Shown piece after piece: positions 40,962-51,179 of a DNA stretch of 64,000 nucleotides (position 1 is its first letter; every line of letters begins with the position of its first letter). Source of the stretch: Cotesia glomerata (taxonomy: Eukaryota; Arthropoda; Insecta; Hymenoptera; Braconidae); NCBI RefSeq assembly GCF_020080835.1, contig NC_058167.1:4588659-4652658 (forward strand), read 5' to 3'. The notes under the pieces are model-generated. The model was not told the origin of the DNA and searched no databases. It was given only the letters and a program-made list of their open reading frames with translations. Made by a program: the position numbers and the translations under genes.

Positions 40962-41888
40962 ATGAAGTCGGAGGATATTTTAAAACAAAAGGATGTTTTA
41001 CATCAAATCTCCCAGGCAAGTGATGCAATCCGACGCAAACATAAACTCTTAAAGTTAGGAAAAGATACAGCTGAAAAAGCCATGGATGAAATGTTCAAGC
41101 CGATAGTCACACCATTGAAAACTCTTATTGAATCATCAGAGCGGAAAATTAAACAAGAATATATAAAAAAAGAGATAAAAGAAGAAACAAAAAATGAAAA
41201 CTCAGACCAACAACCAGATGACTTTGATAGTCTGATCTCTGATGATGAAAGTTTCATTAATAGCAACAGACAGTATCGATCCACAGAACCACTAGCTTCA
41301 AGTACTCCTGCCAAAACGGATCATTTATTAAAAACTTACATACAAAAATTAAATCGAAATCACAAAGAGAATGATTTCAGGTATGGTGTTCGCAAAAGAA
41401 ATAAAGCAATGTACATTGGAAATTCAAATATTTATTTCAACAAAGATGAAATTAATGTTCAAGACAAAGTTTATCCCATGACTCATGGTTTATTGGAATT
41501 ATTATTCAAAAAAGATTCTCAAGATTCTGTAGTAACACAGAATGATAAGAAATACTACTTAGATATTGTTGAAAGAACGAATATGTATTGGAAAAATTAC
41601 AAGCCGAATACAAGTATTTTCAATGATCCGTCACCCAAGTTCCAAAATTATGTTGTTGAATTCCTAGCAAAAAGACATCCAAACTTTTCGAAAGGTGGAG
41701 GTTTACCTAGCCACATGATAGTAAAAAAGAAAAATAGAAATATGGATTATGTATACTGGGATGATCCTAATGAACTGGTTGAAAGATTACGCCTATTAAT
41801 GGCCTCTCAATCAGTTGGTAATACCAGTCATACTAATGAAATTATTTCGATTATTGAAGAATTAAGAGAGGCTGAAATTATATATTAG
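40962..41888 (+). CDS. DUF8207-like protein of the integrase cassette
   Basis: ATG 40962, 308 residues. The N-terminal 90 residues are a Lys-rich helix (ISQASDAIRRKHKLLKLGK), followed by an acidic linker. A C-terminal domain from about residue 140 begins FRYGVRKRNKAMYIGN and contains YPMTHGLLELLFKK and a helical segment with the words WKNYKPN and FQNYVVEFL. This pattern ('YG...YIG', 'G..GL.ELL') matches, from memory, the family labelled DUF8207 in arthropod genomes, often found next to Polinton-like integrases. Its biochemical role is unknown. The ORF is intact. Confidence 0.65.
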   Translation: MKSEDILKQKDVLHQISQASDAIRRKHKLLKLGKDTAEKAMDEMFKPIVTPLKTLIESSERKIKQEYIKKEIKEETKNENSDQQPDDFDSLISDDESFINSNRQYRSTEPLASSTPAKTDHLLKTYIQKLNRNHKENDFRYGVRKRNKAMYIGNSNIYFNKDEINVQDKVYPMTHGLLELLFKKDSQDSVVTQNDKKYYLDIVERTNMYWKNYKPNTSIFNDPSPKFQNYVVEFLAKRHPNFSKGGGLPSHMIVKKKNRNMDYVYWDDPNELVERLRLLMASQSVGNTSHTNEIISIIEELREAEIIY

Positions 41889-41955
41889 AAGTAATATTTC
41901 AGAAATTTCACCATTAGTTTGTGAACTGTTGAAGTGAACTGAACAATAAAAAAAA

Positions 41956-42327
41956 ATGAGTATTGATATATTTGGACGTTCTTTGAAAGCGGTAGCAGTT
42001 GTTAGTGGACCTCCAGGAGCTCCAGGAAGAGGATTTAAAATAAATTCTGATGGGCAATTTGATTTAGAAAACAAAAGATTATGTGAAGTTGGAGAACCAG
42101 TGAAAGATAATGATGTAATAACATTGAAATTTATGCGTGATTTTATAAATAAAGAATTATCTTCATTAGAGAGGACTATAAGAGAAGATCAATTAGAAAT
42201 TATTTCCCATTTACATTCAGAAGTTGTATCATTGAGGACTTCTCTTGATTTGTTGAAAAAAGAAAATCAAGAATTAAAAAGAAAGAAACCGAAACAAGAA
42301 GAATTAGGAAAAAAAAATGGAAGATAA
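41956..42327 (+). CDS. GPPG-motif / coiled-coil protein overlapping the integrase
   Basis: ATG 41956, 123 residues. It starts MSIDIFGRSL, has a short collagen-like GPPGAPGRG at residues 17-25, then NSDGQFDLENKRLCEVGEP, and ends in a heptad-rich coiled coil (SLRTSLDLLKKENQELKRKK). Proteins with an 'FGR ... GPPG ... DLENKRL' start accompany similar integrase elements in other arthropods, as I recall them. The layout recalls a trimeric fibre or tail-like protein, but that is speculation. Its last 11 nt overlap the integrase ORF, with an A9 run at 42309-42317. Confidence 0.6.
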   Translation: MSIDIFGRSLKAVAVVSGPPGAPGRGFKINSDGQFDLENKRLCEVGEPVKDNDVITLKFMRDFINKELSSLERTIREDQLEIISHLHSEVVSLRTSLDLLKKENQELKRKKPKQEELGKKNGR

Positions 42328-43252
42328 AAAATCGGTAATAGCATATGAACTTCACAGACCAGCTCGTAAAAATTATCAACGCCGTCATGTTGATATTCGA
42401 GAACTTGATGAGACTTGGCAAGCTGATTTAGTTGAAATGATTCCTTATTCAAAAGTAAATAATAATTATAAATATTTACTAACAGTGATTGATATATTTT
42501 CCAAGTACGCTTGGGCTGTACCTATAAAAAATAAAAGTGCTAATGATGTAACCAGAGCAATGGATTCTATATTAAAACATGGAAGAATTCCAAAAAATCT
42601 GCATGTTGATCAAGGCAAAGAATTTTATAATCAAGAATTCCGTAATCTTATGAAAATGTATAAAATTAATATGTACTCAACATTTAGTAATTTGAAAGCA
42701 TCCATATGTGAAAGATTTAATAGAACACTTAAAACTAATATGTGGCGAAAATTCACTGCTCGTGGTACTTATAAGTGGATCAACATGATTGATGATTTAG
42801 TGAATACTTACAACAACACTAAACATAGAACAATGAAAATGAAACCAGCAGATGTAACTGTTGATAATGAACAAGACTTGAAGAAGAGTATTTACCAACC
42901 TCTTACTACGCTGAGAAAAAAATTACTTAAAAAAAATAAATTTAAAGTTGGAGATAAAGTAAGAATAAGCAAGTATAAAAATTTGTTCGAAAAAGGTTAC
43001 ACAGCAAACTGGGCAACTGAAATATTTACAATAAACAAGGTGCAGAATACGAATCCAACAACGTACAAACTTGTAGATTACCAGGATCAGCCAATTGAAG
43101 GAGCATTTTACAGTGAAGAACTCAGCAAAACAAAATATCCTGATGTATACCTAGTTTAAAAAATTGTAAAAAAGAAAGGAAGTAAATATTATGTTAAATG
43201 GTTGGGATTTGACACCACCCATAATAGCTGGATTAATAAAACTGATTTATAA
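42317..43252 (+). pseudogene. Polinton-like rve integrase, stop before the chromodomain
   Basis: ATG 42317; 280 codons to TAA 43157-43159. The core shows the rve triad: D in WQADLVEM, D in LHVDQGKEF and E in KASICERFNRTLK, with 33 residues between the last two. FSKYAWAVPIKNK and NTYNNTKHRTMKMKPADV are typical of the integrases named 'F54H12.3-like', found in Polinton/Maverick elements. An SH3-like segment (KFKVGDKVRISKYK) follows. In the same frame beyond the stop, 43160-43252 encodes a short chromodomain-like tail (KYYVKWLGF ... NSWI), so the stop probably truncates the original protein. The catalytic core is otherwise intact; whether the shorter form works is open. The protein would insert element DNA into chromosomes. 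Confidence 0.75.
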
Positions 43253-43739
43253 AAATGTTTAATTTTATTAATAAAATTTTAATTTAAAAAAAAAAATAAA
43301 TTGGATTTTTCTTATATGCAGTTCATTCATTACTTTATTAATAATTTAATAATAATTTCTACTAATAATAATTTGAGGATAGTAATAATAAAAAAATTTA
43401 TTTAAAAAAATTTATTATTTCACAAAAAAATTTTTTTAAACTTAGAAAATATAGAATCATGAGGGGTAAGTGTGCGCAGTGAGTAAGTGCGCAGACCCAT
43501 ACGTATGGGACTGCTCACTCTTACCCTGCTGCACACATGTACACATGTACACGGAGAAAAAAAATATTCTTAAAAACTTACAAATAAATTTTAAAACTTT
43601 TAAAAAATTATTTTCTAAACTTCCAAAAAAATCATTAAATTATTTGTTACGTCGTGGTCTTATTTTAACATTATTTTATTTGTCTGAATAATATAATTTT
43701 ATTCTTTTAAAATATATTTTTAAAAGAAATAAAATTTAC
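43253..43739. other. 3' flank of the cassette with a hairpin
   Basis: AT-rich sequence, then a hairpin near 43464-43526: GGGTAAG pairs with CTTACCC, and the tip is the perfect palindrome CCCATACGTATGGG (43496-43509). It could mark the right end of the element, but no matching sequence was found at the left end. Confidence 0.4.
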
Positions 43740-44160
43740 AGCAAACACTGATAATGAGAAACGCATGAAGTGTCTCGTCCGGTCTCGCCGAAAAATTTCC
43801 CGTCATTAGGCAGACTTAAGTTCTTTGAAGATTAAAATCCTAAGTACACAAGTAAATGGGAGTTTTATTGCCCTCTGTATTGACAGCATTTTAGAAAAGA
43901 ACTTTAGAAATTTTTAAACGTTTAAATAGGATTAAATCTAATAGAAAATAAATTTAAAACTTTTAAGATAAAATAATTTTAAAGAACTAAAAATTTAATA
44001 ATAAAAGTTAACAACAAATTTAATAACCAACATTAATATAAATAGGAAGTATTTAAATAATTACTAAAAAAGGGGAATTAACAACTAAAACAATAGAAAA
44101 TATTTAAATAATTATTTAAAAATTTAATAATATAAAAAAAAGAAAAATCAACAACAATTA
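43740..44160 (+). repeat. Repeat fragment related in inverted orientation to 58800-59225
   Basis: AAGTGTCTCGTCCGGTCTCG, then AAATTTCCCGTCATTAGGCAG and AAATGGGAGTTTTATTGCC, correspond to the reverse complement of 59075-59220 (AAGTGTCTCGTTCGATTTTT, AAATTTCCGTAATTAGTCTGG, AATGGGAGTTTTGTTA; in pieces). Both look like parts of one dispersed element, perhaps an LTR. Confidence 0.45.
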
Positions 44161-44350
44161 CCCTGGCAGATCCAATTACACCGTGTAGTACGGTGTAAGT
44201 TTAGTGTAAGCGTAGAAACACTTGATTTACACTTAAGTTACCATCTCTTAACTCGGTGTATTTGTGAAAATTTTAATCGTAGTATACACGCTACTTACAC
44301 TGATTTTTCAACACTTGACTTACTCTGTGTAAACACGCAGTCTTCGCTGA
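44161..44350. repeat. Palindrome-rich stretch with ACACCGTGTAGTACGGTGTA
   Basis: TTACACCGTGTAGTACGGTG is a near palindrome, and TTACAC/GTGTAA words recur up to 44335 (CTGTGTAAACACGCAG). It is probably a small MITE; its ends are not clear. Confidence 0.35.
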
Positions 44351-44689
44351 ATGTAATTTAATTTTTTTATTTTATTTAAAGTATGGTTAACGATGATTAT
44401 ACAAGTAATGATAATAAAAATAAATTTTATAGATCTATATAGATTCAAATCTATATTTTTTTAATAATATTTATTAATTTTGACTAGGTAGATTTTAAAA
44501 TCGATCGTTGGGAGTGGATTTCAATCGCTCTTAAGTAAAAATCATTAACGGTTTGCAATTGATTAAAACGCGAATCGAAAAAATATAATGATAAAATTAA
44601 TATAGCCCAATTAAAAAATAGTTACAATTTTGGATTACTTATCCAGTTGACCGAGAAAAAAGTTTACTTGAACTGTCTAAGAATATAGT
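44351..44689. other. AT-rich intergenic DNA
   Basis: Nothing recognisable was found here. Confidence 0.35.
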
Positions 44690-45010
44690 TTATCCTGGCG
44701 GCTCTGAACCTGCTGTATTTGTATGTATACTGTGTATACAGAGTGCTCATACATTATCTTAAGACCTTGAGTCTTCGGTGTATATACGATGTATACTCTA
44801 TGTATTTGTGCTATTGGTACACGGTGTATACTTGTTAGATACACAATGCTTCGACGGTGGTTGTTAGTGGTAAAAATATGATACCCACACAGTGTATACA
44901 TTGTGTGTGTGTGTTGGTGGTGTATACACGGTGTATCGATGGTGTATACACAATGTATATATGGTGATTATCAGTGGTGTTTACACTATGTACACGCTGT
45001 AATTACTTTG
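44690..45010. repeat. Degenerate repeat of GTGTATAC-type words
   Basis: TGTATAC, GTGTATACAC and ACGGTGTAT recur irregularly, about every 12-25 bp. Short open frames on both strands follow from this composition and are not genes. Confidence 0.55.
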
Positions 45011-45149
45011 TTTATGATAACTTTACAATTTGCTTATGAATTTCGAATCATTTTATGCGAAAACTTTACGGGATTTCATATGTGAGCCATATAATAGTAT
45101 GTATCTCACTTTGAGATCGACATGAAACCCGTGAAAAAATGTTCTGGTC

Positions 45150-45400
45150 CAACCTGATATGTCTGCATATGGCTGTATCAAATTTTTTGATATAATTATA
45201 TCAGGCTTCATATGGTCTGATACCATATATAATTTTTAATATCTCCTGATATGAGCTGATACGGCCTGATATGGAAATTGGCCATATCAGGTCTTACATG
45301 ACTATATCAGGCTTGGTATAATTTGATATGCCCGTATGATGTTTTGATAGGTTCTGATATGATTTGATCTAATCTGATATGACTTGATAAAGGGTACATG
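45150..45400. repeat. Degenerate repeat of CTGATATG-type words
   Basis: CTGATATGG, CTGATATGAG, CTGATATGATTTG and GATATGACTTG recur about a dozen times in 250 bp on a TATCAG/CTGATA palindromic theme. It is adjacent to the GTGTATAC region and to a GAGCTC-hairpin repeat copy. Confidence 0.55.
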
Positions 45401-45477
45401 CTTTGAAAATTTGATGTATTTACTTTGTAAGAATATTCACTGATAGGCCTAATACTATCGAAAGAAGTGATATATAT

Positions 45478-45770
45478 GTTTTTTCGGAATAACTCCAGAA
45501 TTCCTCGTTCAATCAATTCAAACTTTAAGATTTTTTATGAGGCTGAAAAAACTGTTGTATGCCGCCAACCACGTGAAAATTGGTTAATTTACTCAAAAGT
45601 TATTGTGGTTTGAAAATTCAAAAAATAGTGTTCTATGAAACTTCTATCAGGCTTTTGAGCTCGAAGAGCTCAAAAACATTGTAAATGCAATTTTAAGCGC
45701 CTAGGTATGGAATTAGCGGAAAGTTGCAGGGATAGCCTTCAGAGTCAACTGTTTTTCTGATTTTTCTTTT
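45478..45770 (-). repeat. Partial GAGCTC-hairpin repeat copy
   Basis: This is the head half only, inverted: AACTCCAGAATTCCTCG, CCGCCAACCACGTGAAAATTG, TTTTGAGCTCGAAGAGCTC and GGAAAGTTGCAGGGATAGCC. No microsatellite part is present. Confidence 0.75.
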
Positions 45771-46250
45771 TTAATCAATATATTTTATAGTGGAATTATG
45801 ATACAAACTATAAAATTAGTCCAAAGTTTCTATTAAAAAAAAATTTTTTTTTTTTAATGTCGAGTTTTATTAAATAAAATAAATTTTTTTTTTAATCAAA
45901 GAATTAATATTTTTTTAATTATTCTACTTTTTAATAAACTTATACACTTATAAATTTTTAAAAAGTATAAATCATTAATTGGTAAAATTTTATCATATTG
46001 ATTTTATAAGCAAAAGAGCGACTACAAAACTAAACAATTACCGTTTTCTATTCCGTTTAAAATATACAGAAACAGAAATATATTTTTTATTATTAAAACA
46101 ATGATATAGAAATTATGTTTACAATTGTTTAGCACGCTACGTCAGGCCACATAAAAAATTTCTATTTATGAATGATTTTTTTTATCATTTAATATCAATG
46201 CTGGTTAATTAGTTAGGTATTATGAAAATCGATTGAATATTATAAAAAAA
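45771..46250. other. AT-rich intergenic DNA
   Basis: No gene or bounded element was seen. Confidence 0.35.
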
Positions 46251-46505
46251 CGTTAATAATAAATAACAAATAACTTTTGAAAATTAAAAAAAAAGCGTTT
46301 TATCAATAATCTACCGAGTTTTAGAGCTCGAAGACCTTAAAAGCGCGTAAGGGTTGAATCTTTGACTCCAAAATAGCATTCAATCTACATTTTTGAGCTC
46401 GAAGATATCAAAACACCGTAATGAATAGAATTCGTAGCGCATTTTGTTAGTTATTAACGAAAAGTTGCAGAAATGACCTGCTGAATAAGAAATAATTTTT
46501 TTCAA
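46251..46505 (-). repeat. Diverged GAGCTC-hairpin repeat copy
   Basis: AATAACTTTTGAAAATTAAA, GAGCTCGAAGACCTTAAAAGC and GAAAAGTTGCAGAAATGACC align with the family head in inverted orientation but with many changes. Confidence 0.5.
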
Positions 46506-47771
46506 TTTCACAGCGAAAAAAGCAATGAAATGTAATAATAATTATTACTAATAATACTTATTACTAATAATTATTTATAAATAGCAAAAGTTTTCAGTGT
46601 TACTGGAACTTTATGCTATAGTCAAATGGTGATTGTGACTTAAAAAGTCGACAACATTCCCTGTACGCTTGCGCAGATTTGTTGAAACTTGCGCGCGTAA
46701 ATACACGTGTGACTGCCATATTTGTCGAAACAGACTGAATGTCTATCGAACGCATTTTCCGCGGTTTTGGACACCTCCTAAATAACCTATTTTTTTTCAG
46801 TTACATGGTATGAGTGGATTTATAAAGTACTATGTAGTATAAAGTTAAAACAAGAACAATAACAGAGAACGCCACAAACAAAAACGCATATCAAAAGTCG
46901 TATTTAAAAGTATTTCTGTTATAGATAATACTACAGAAAGTATAATCGTAATTTTACAGCTACATAACAGTGTGAAGCACGTGCTGTAGTGACTAAATAC
47001 AATATATTTTTTGGTGATTGGATGTAAAAGTAAGTTATTATCAGTTATTATCTATACTTCTTTAAATGATTATATGTGTAAATACTAAACAATTTTTCAA
47101 TTATAAATAAATAAGTAAACAATGGAAAAATTAAATCAAAAAATATATTCACACTCACACTGAAAAACAAGTATTTACAATCAAGTCCGGTGTGTGTATG
47201 AAATAAATTAATAAAATATATTTAAAAAATTTTGTGAGTAATTAAAATTTATCGACTTATAATATAAAGCTACATTTTCGATTTCAATTTTAATTTGTTT
47301 TCGTAGTTGTAAAATAAATGGATTTATTTTTTGAGTAATTAATTATTTACTTTTTTTCTTGTCGATTCAAGAATCGATGCTGCGAGATTGACTGTCATTT
47401 CAAAATCATCATCATTTACTAGTTTTCTAATTTGTCAATATTTACGTTTGAAATATTTGACGAAACAAAATGGTGAATTTAAATATGTAGAAGGTATTTT
47501 AGTGTATAAAACAACTAAAATTGTCATAAATGTACGTTACGAATTGACAAAAAATTCAAGCTTTGTTTAAACTTCTTTACATCACATTTTTTCCCAAGTA
47601 ATTTTATCTGATTACAAAAAAATATTTGTGTGGTAGAGCTCAGAGAGATTAATTAATGAGTAAAATTAATTTTTTTGTTATGTTAAAATAAAGATCATCG
47701 GAAGCTTTATTGTAACTTATTGTACTTTTAATATAATTTTTATCTATTTCAGAAATCTATACTTCACCATC
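46506..47771 (+). promoter_or_regulatory. Upstream region of the second transposase gene
   Basis: GC-richer patches (ACTTGCGCGCGTAAATACACG near 46688) lie in AT-rich DNA. A possible 5' UTR exon ends near 47030 at AAAAG/TAAGTTATT. A TTTCAG acceptor at 47747-47752 precedes the ATG at 47772. This is suggestive only. Confidence 0.3.
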
Positions 47772-47900
47772 ATGAGTGAAAATCAAAGGAAAACTCGAAC
47801 TGCTATCATCAAAAGAAATAAAAGGAAATTGAAAATTTACCAAAAATTATATCCCAAAGATACGTTATTTCGTTTCCTACCTCAAGGTTATCTAGAAGAA

Positions 47901-48605
47901 GTAAGTCTATCAAAAATAAAGTATTTTATTATATTTGTTATAGTTTAATTAGACTATAAATACTAATAACTTATTTCCTTAATAGTTGTTAACAAGCAAA
48001 AGTATTTACTTTACCTATAAGACTAATTCGACTTTCCACAATAAGTTTTTTGTTTCTATTGGAATTCTGATTTGTGAATGGATTTTTTTGCTTCAAATTC
48101 AATACTTATTATTGATTCATCAGTAATAATTTAAATGTTAACTAGTAATTTTAAGCAATAAAGTTAGCTTCCTTATTCTCCCTTCTTACTTTGCTCGTGA
48201 TAGAAAAGTACTTATAAAACTATTGTGTAAACTTAATGTTGTTTTTCTATTATATCTAGTTTTTTTATGTTATGTTGTTTTCTGTGTTTGTTACTTCGGA
48301 ACATTGTAATTCATCAACCAGTTAAAAAAATTTCGTTTTCTATTGTGAAGAGAATATTTACAAGAGAGTTCCATTTTAGTTTCATTGGAATTTGTCGAAG
48401 TTCGCTTTATTTTTTGTTGAAAATATTCTTATCTTATATTACTTTGAGGATTAATAAGAAAAATCTCGTTCAGATTTACATATTTTATTGAAATTTTCAT
48501 GAGTTTTATCTTCAATGAGCTATTTCATTTTAAAAGAATCAAATGAAATTCAATCAATTCATCTAATTTCTCAAACTATGTTGATAATATCAAAAACATT
48601 TTTAC
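47901..48605. other. Left part of intron 1 of the second transposase pseudogene
   Basis: AT-rich intron DNA with no recognisable element before the repeat copy at 48606. Confidence 0.4.
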
Positions 48606-48652
48606 GTTTCTAGGCCCAGAAAGCTTTTTGACTGTTCCAGCGACGATGCCCG

Positions 48653-48696
48653 CACGCATGCGCGCGCGCGCGCGTGTGTGTGTGTGTTTGTGTGTA
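48653..48696. repeat. (CG)n(TG)n alternating tract
   Basis: Alternating purine-pyrimidine sequence of about 40 nt, (CG)-rich then (TG)-rich, at the microsatellite position of the GAGCTC-hairpin repeat. Such tracts favour Z-DNA. Confidence 0.7.
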
Positions 48697-48942
48697 AACC
48701 TCTTTTAACTTTTGAATGCGAAAATCTCAAAAATAATAATTGCTTTTTTTGAATACATTATAAATTACTTTACTGATCGATTCCAAAAACTAATCAGCTC
48801 TTAACCTCGAAAAACCGATCACTACCAAACACGCCAAAATCGATTGATTTGTTCATGAGATATCGTTGTCGAAAAGTTTTGAGAAAAGTGTTTTTTTTAG
48901 ATTACTTCCCAATTTCTAGCAAATTGTTCGAGAATTTTTTAT

Positions 48943-49298
48943 TGTGAGGAAGTGAATTAATTTAACACAACAATTTTATATTAAATAATCTAAACGAATC
49001 TTTATTTATCTTCTAAATGATTAATAAATGATAATATGTTATCTTGAATAATTAACAATATTGTAATAATACAAAAAGAACGTAAAAGAATAATTATAAG
49101 TTGTATGCACGTGGCTGCACGTAGTACCGCCAAGAGTACAAGATATAAAGTAAAGTATAGAGAGTAAAGGGGAGAGGAGTCGTATGCACCGTCGAGCGGC
49201 GCGCAGACCGACGCCAACTCACTAGCCATAATAATAATAATCTAGATATATAAAAAATAGATCTCAGCGGACTTGGGTAAATTCGTGTCTTCTTAACA
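48943..49298 (-). repeat. 3' LTR of the copia element
   Basis: 356 bp, paired with 55958-56319. Differences include a short insertion in the other copy (AACGTAAAG) and about five substitutions. Frames within it are not genes. Confidence 0.9.
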
Positions 49299-49315
49299 CT
49301 CCCTCCATTTCCCAC
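49299..49315 (-). other. Polypurine tract of the copia element
   Basis: On the minus strand this reads GGGAAATGGAGGGAG immediately before the TG of the 3' LTR, the expected plus-strand primer position. Confidence 0.65.
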
Positions 49316-49419
49316 TCCAGCTTCCACTGCGCTACTTCTTGCGATCAACAGAGTTTTCTGTAACATAGTGAAAATATAATTATAATTAATTCTAACAATT
49401 TAATGAACTTCTAATTATT

Positions 49420-50043
49420 TTAGTCCAAAAATTTATCTCTTAAGTATCTAAATAGTTCTGCAGGTAATGGTTTTGTGAGTATATCTGCTAGGTTCTCTTT
49501 CGTAGATATCCAACAAACTCTTATTCTATTTTCATTAACGCATTGTTTAATGAAATCACCATGGGTTTTTGCCATGTGATTTCTATTACCTGTTTTCTCT
49601 CTTTCTAGTAATTCTAATTTAATTTCATTTACACTATTATCAAACATCTTAAGCTTATGACTGCCATCTTTCTTAGTACAATCATTTGCCGATTTGTTAT
49701 CACACCAAATAGTCGTAGGAAATAGTGTTTTTCCAATAATAAATCTAATCGCTTTATCCAGAGATATTATCTCTTGACAGGCATCACTCATTGCCAAATA
49801 CTCAGCTTGACAAGTCGAAAGTGTAACATAGTTTTGTTTGTGACTTCTCCATGCTATTATGTCACCAAACAGTCTAATAATGTATCCACCTGATGAATTT
49901 GAGTCATTATTGTTTCTAAAACTAGCATCTGAAAAAAGCTTCTAGTTCATCTGAGTTACCTGTGTATTTCAGGCTTAAATCTACAGTGCCCTTTAAGTAT
50001 CTCAGAATTCTTTTTACATCTTTCCAGTCGTCTTCGTTGGCAT
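49420..50043 (-). pseudogene. Copia RNase H region, frameshifted
   Basis: Minus-strand coding continues past the RT stop in shifted frames. A segment with RILRYLKGTVDLSLKY-type sequence lies at about 49940-50040. A frameshift at a T-run near 49935 follows, then an open frame through AMSDACQEIISLDKAIRF and CDNKSANDCTKK to 49420. DNKSA and the ACQEI helix are RNase H landmarks of copia elements. It ends with ENLADILTKPL, the usual copia C-terminus. Confidence 0.75.
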
Positions 50044-51147
50044 CTATTGTTTTCTAGCTAAGTAATGTACAGCAAACGCAATATCTAGTCTAGTTTCATT
50101 TGCTAAGTACATGAGACTTCCAATTGCCTCTCTGTATGGAGCTTTTCTAGTTGCTGATGATTGTTCACATTTGGACGATTCTGATTCTTCTAGTTTTCTT
50201 CTTTTGCATCTATTTTCAGTTTGTCTAGTAACCATTGGGGTGTTTTGAGGATTACAATCTGTCATCTTGAATCTATCTAAAACGCTTTCAATATAATTAC
50301 TTTGCTTCAATACAATGTATTTTTCTTGTCTATTTCTCTCTATTTCAATTCCAAGAAATTTCCTGGGTTCACCAAGAACTTTCATCTCGAAATTCTTGCA
50401 TAAGTGATTCCCAACTTCATCTAATTTTGTTTTATCATTGCTAGCGGCTAAAATGTCATCTACATAAATTAGCAACACAACTACGATTCCATTTTTCCTC
50501 CAAGTATACAAACATGGTTCATGTAAATCGTTTTCGAGACCAATTTCTTTTACCACTTGATTAAATCTAGTGTTCCACTTCTTTGGACTTACTTTTAATC
50601 CATACAAAGATTTCTTTAATTTAAGTATCTTTGTTTGTTTTGTCTTTTCATCTACATCTAGACCTTCTGGTATCTTCATATAAATATCTTCATCTAAATT
50701 TCCATAAAGGAATGCCGTTTTTACATCATATTGACAGATTTCTAGATCATATTTATTTACTATTGAAAGTAATGCTCGTATGAGTGATAATCTAGATACT
50801 GGCGAGTATGTATCTTTTAAATCATAATCATTCTTGTCTTTAAAACCTCGACATACTAGTCGTGCTTTATAAAGTACATCTTTATTTGCTTCTACTTTCT
50901 TTTTAAATACCCATCTTGAATCAATGATGTTTAATTTTCCTTCAGTTTTACTTGCTTCTTCCAAATCTACGAATTCCCAGACGTCATTTTTAGTTATAGA
51001 ATCCAGTTCATCCTTGATAGCTCTCATCCATTGACATCTTTCATTTGAGTTGCTTGCCTCATCATAATTGATAGGTTCTTTGTTTAAAGAAGTAATTAAA
51101 CAACTTACCAATTCTTGTTCATCCTTCTTCGATTGATCTTCAGACAC
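50044..51147 (-). pseudogene. Copia reverse transcriptase region
   Basis: 367 open codons. The landmarks are WVFKKKVEANKDVLYKARLV, TYSPVSRLSLIRALLSI, QYDVKTAFLYGNLDEDIYM, the catalytic YVDDILAAS, MKVLGEPRKFLGIEI and IGSLMYLANETRLDIAFAV. It joins the integrase region upstream through a frameshift near 51150-51180 and is cut from RNase H by a frameshift or stop at 50044-50046. The catalytic core itself is intact. Confidence 0.85.
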
Positions 51148-51179
51148 ATTTACGCTTCTTGCAAAGCTTATGTCTTCAA

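Noticed and set aside
49002..49366. Open frames in both LTRs
   Set aside because: They are LTR sequence, seen again at 56017-56250.
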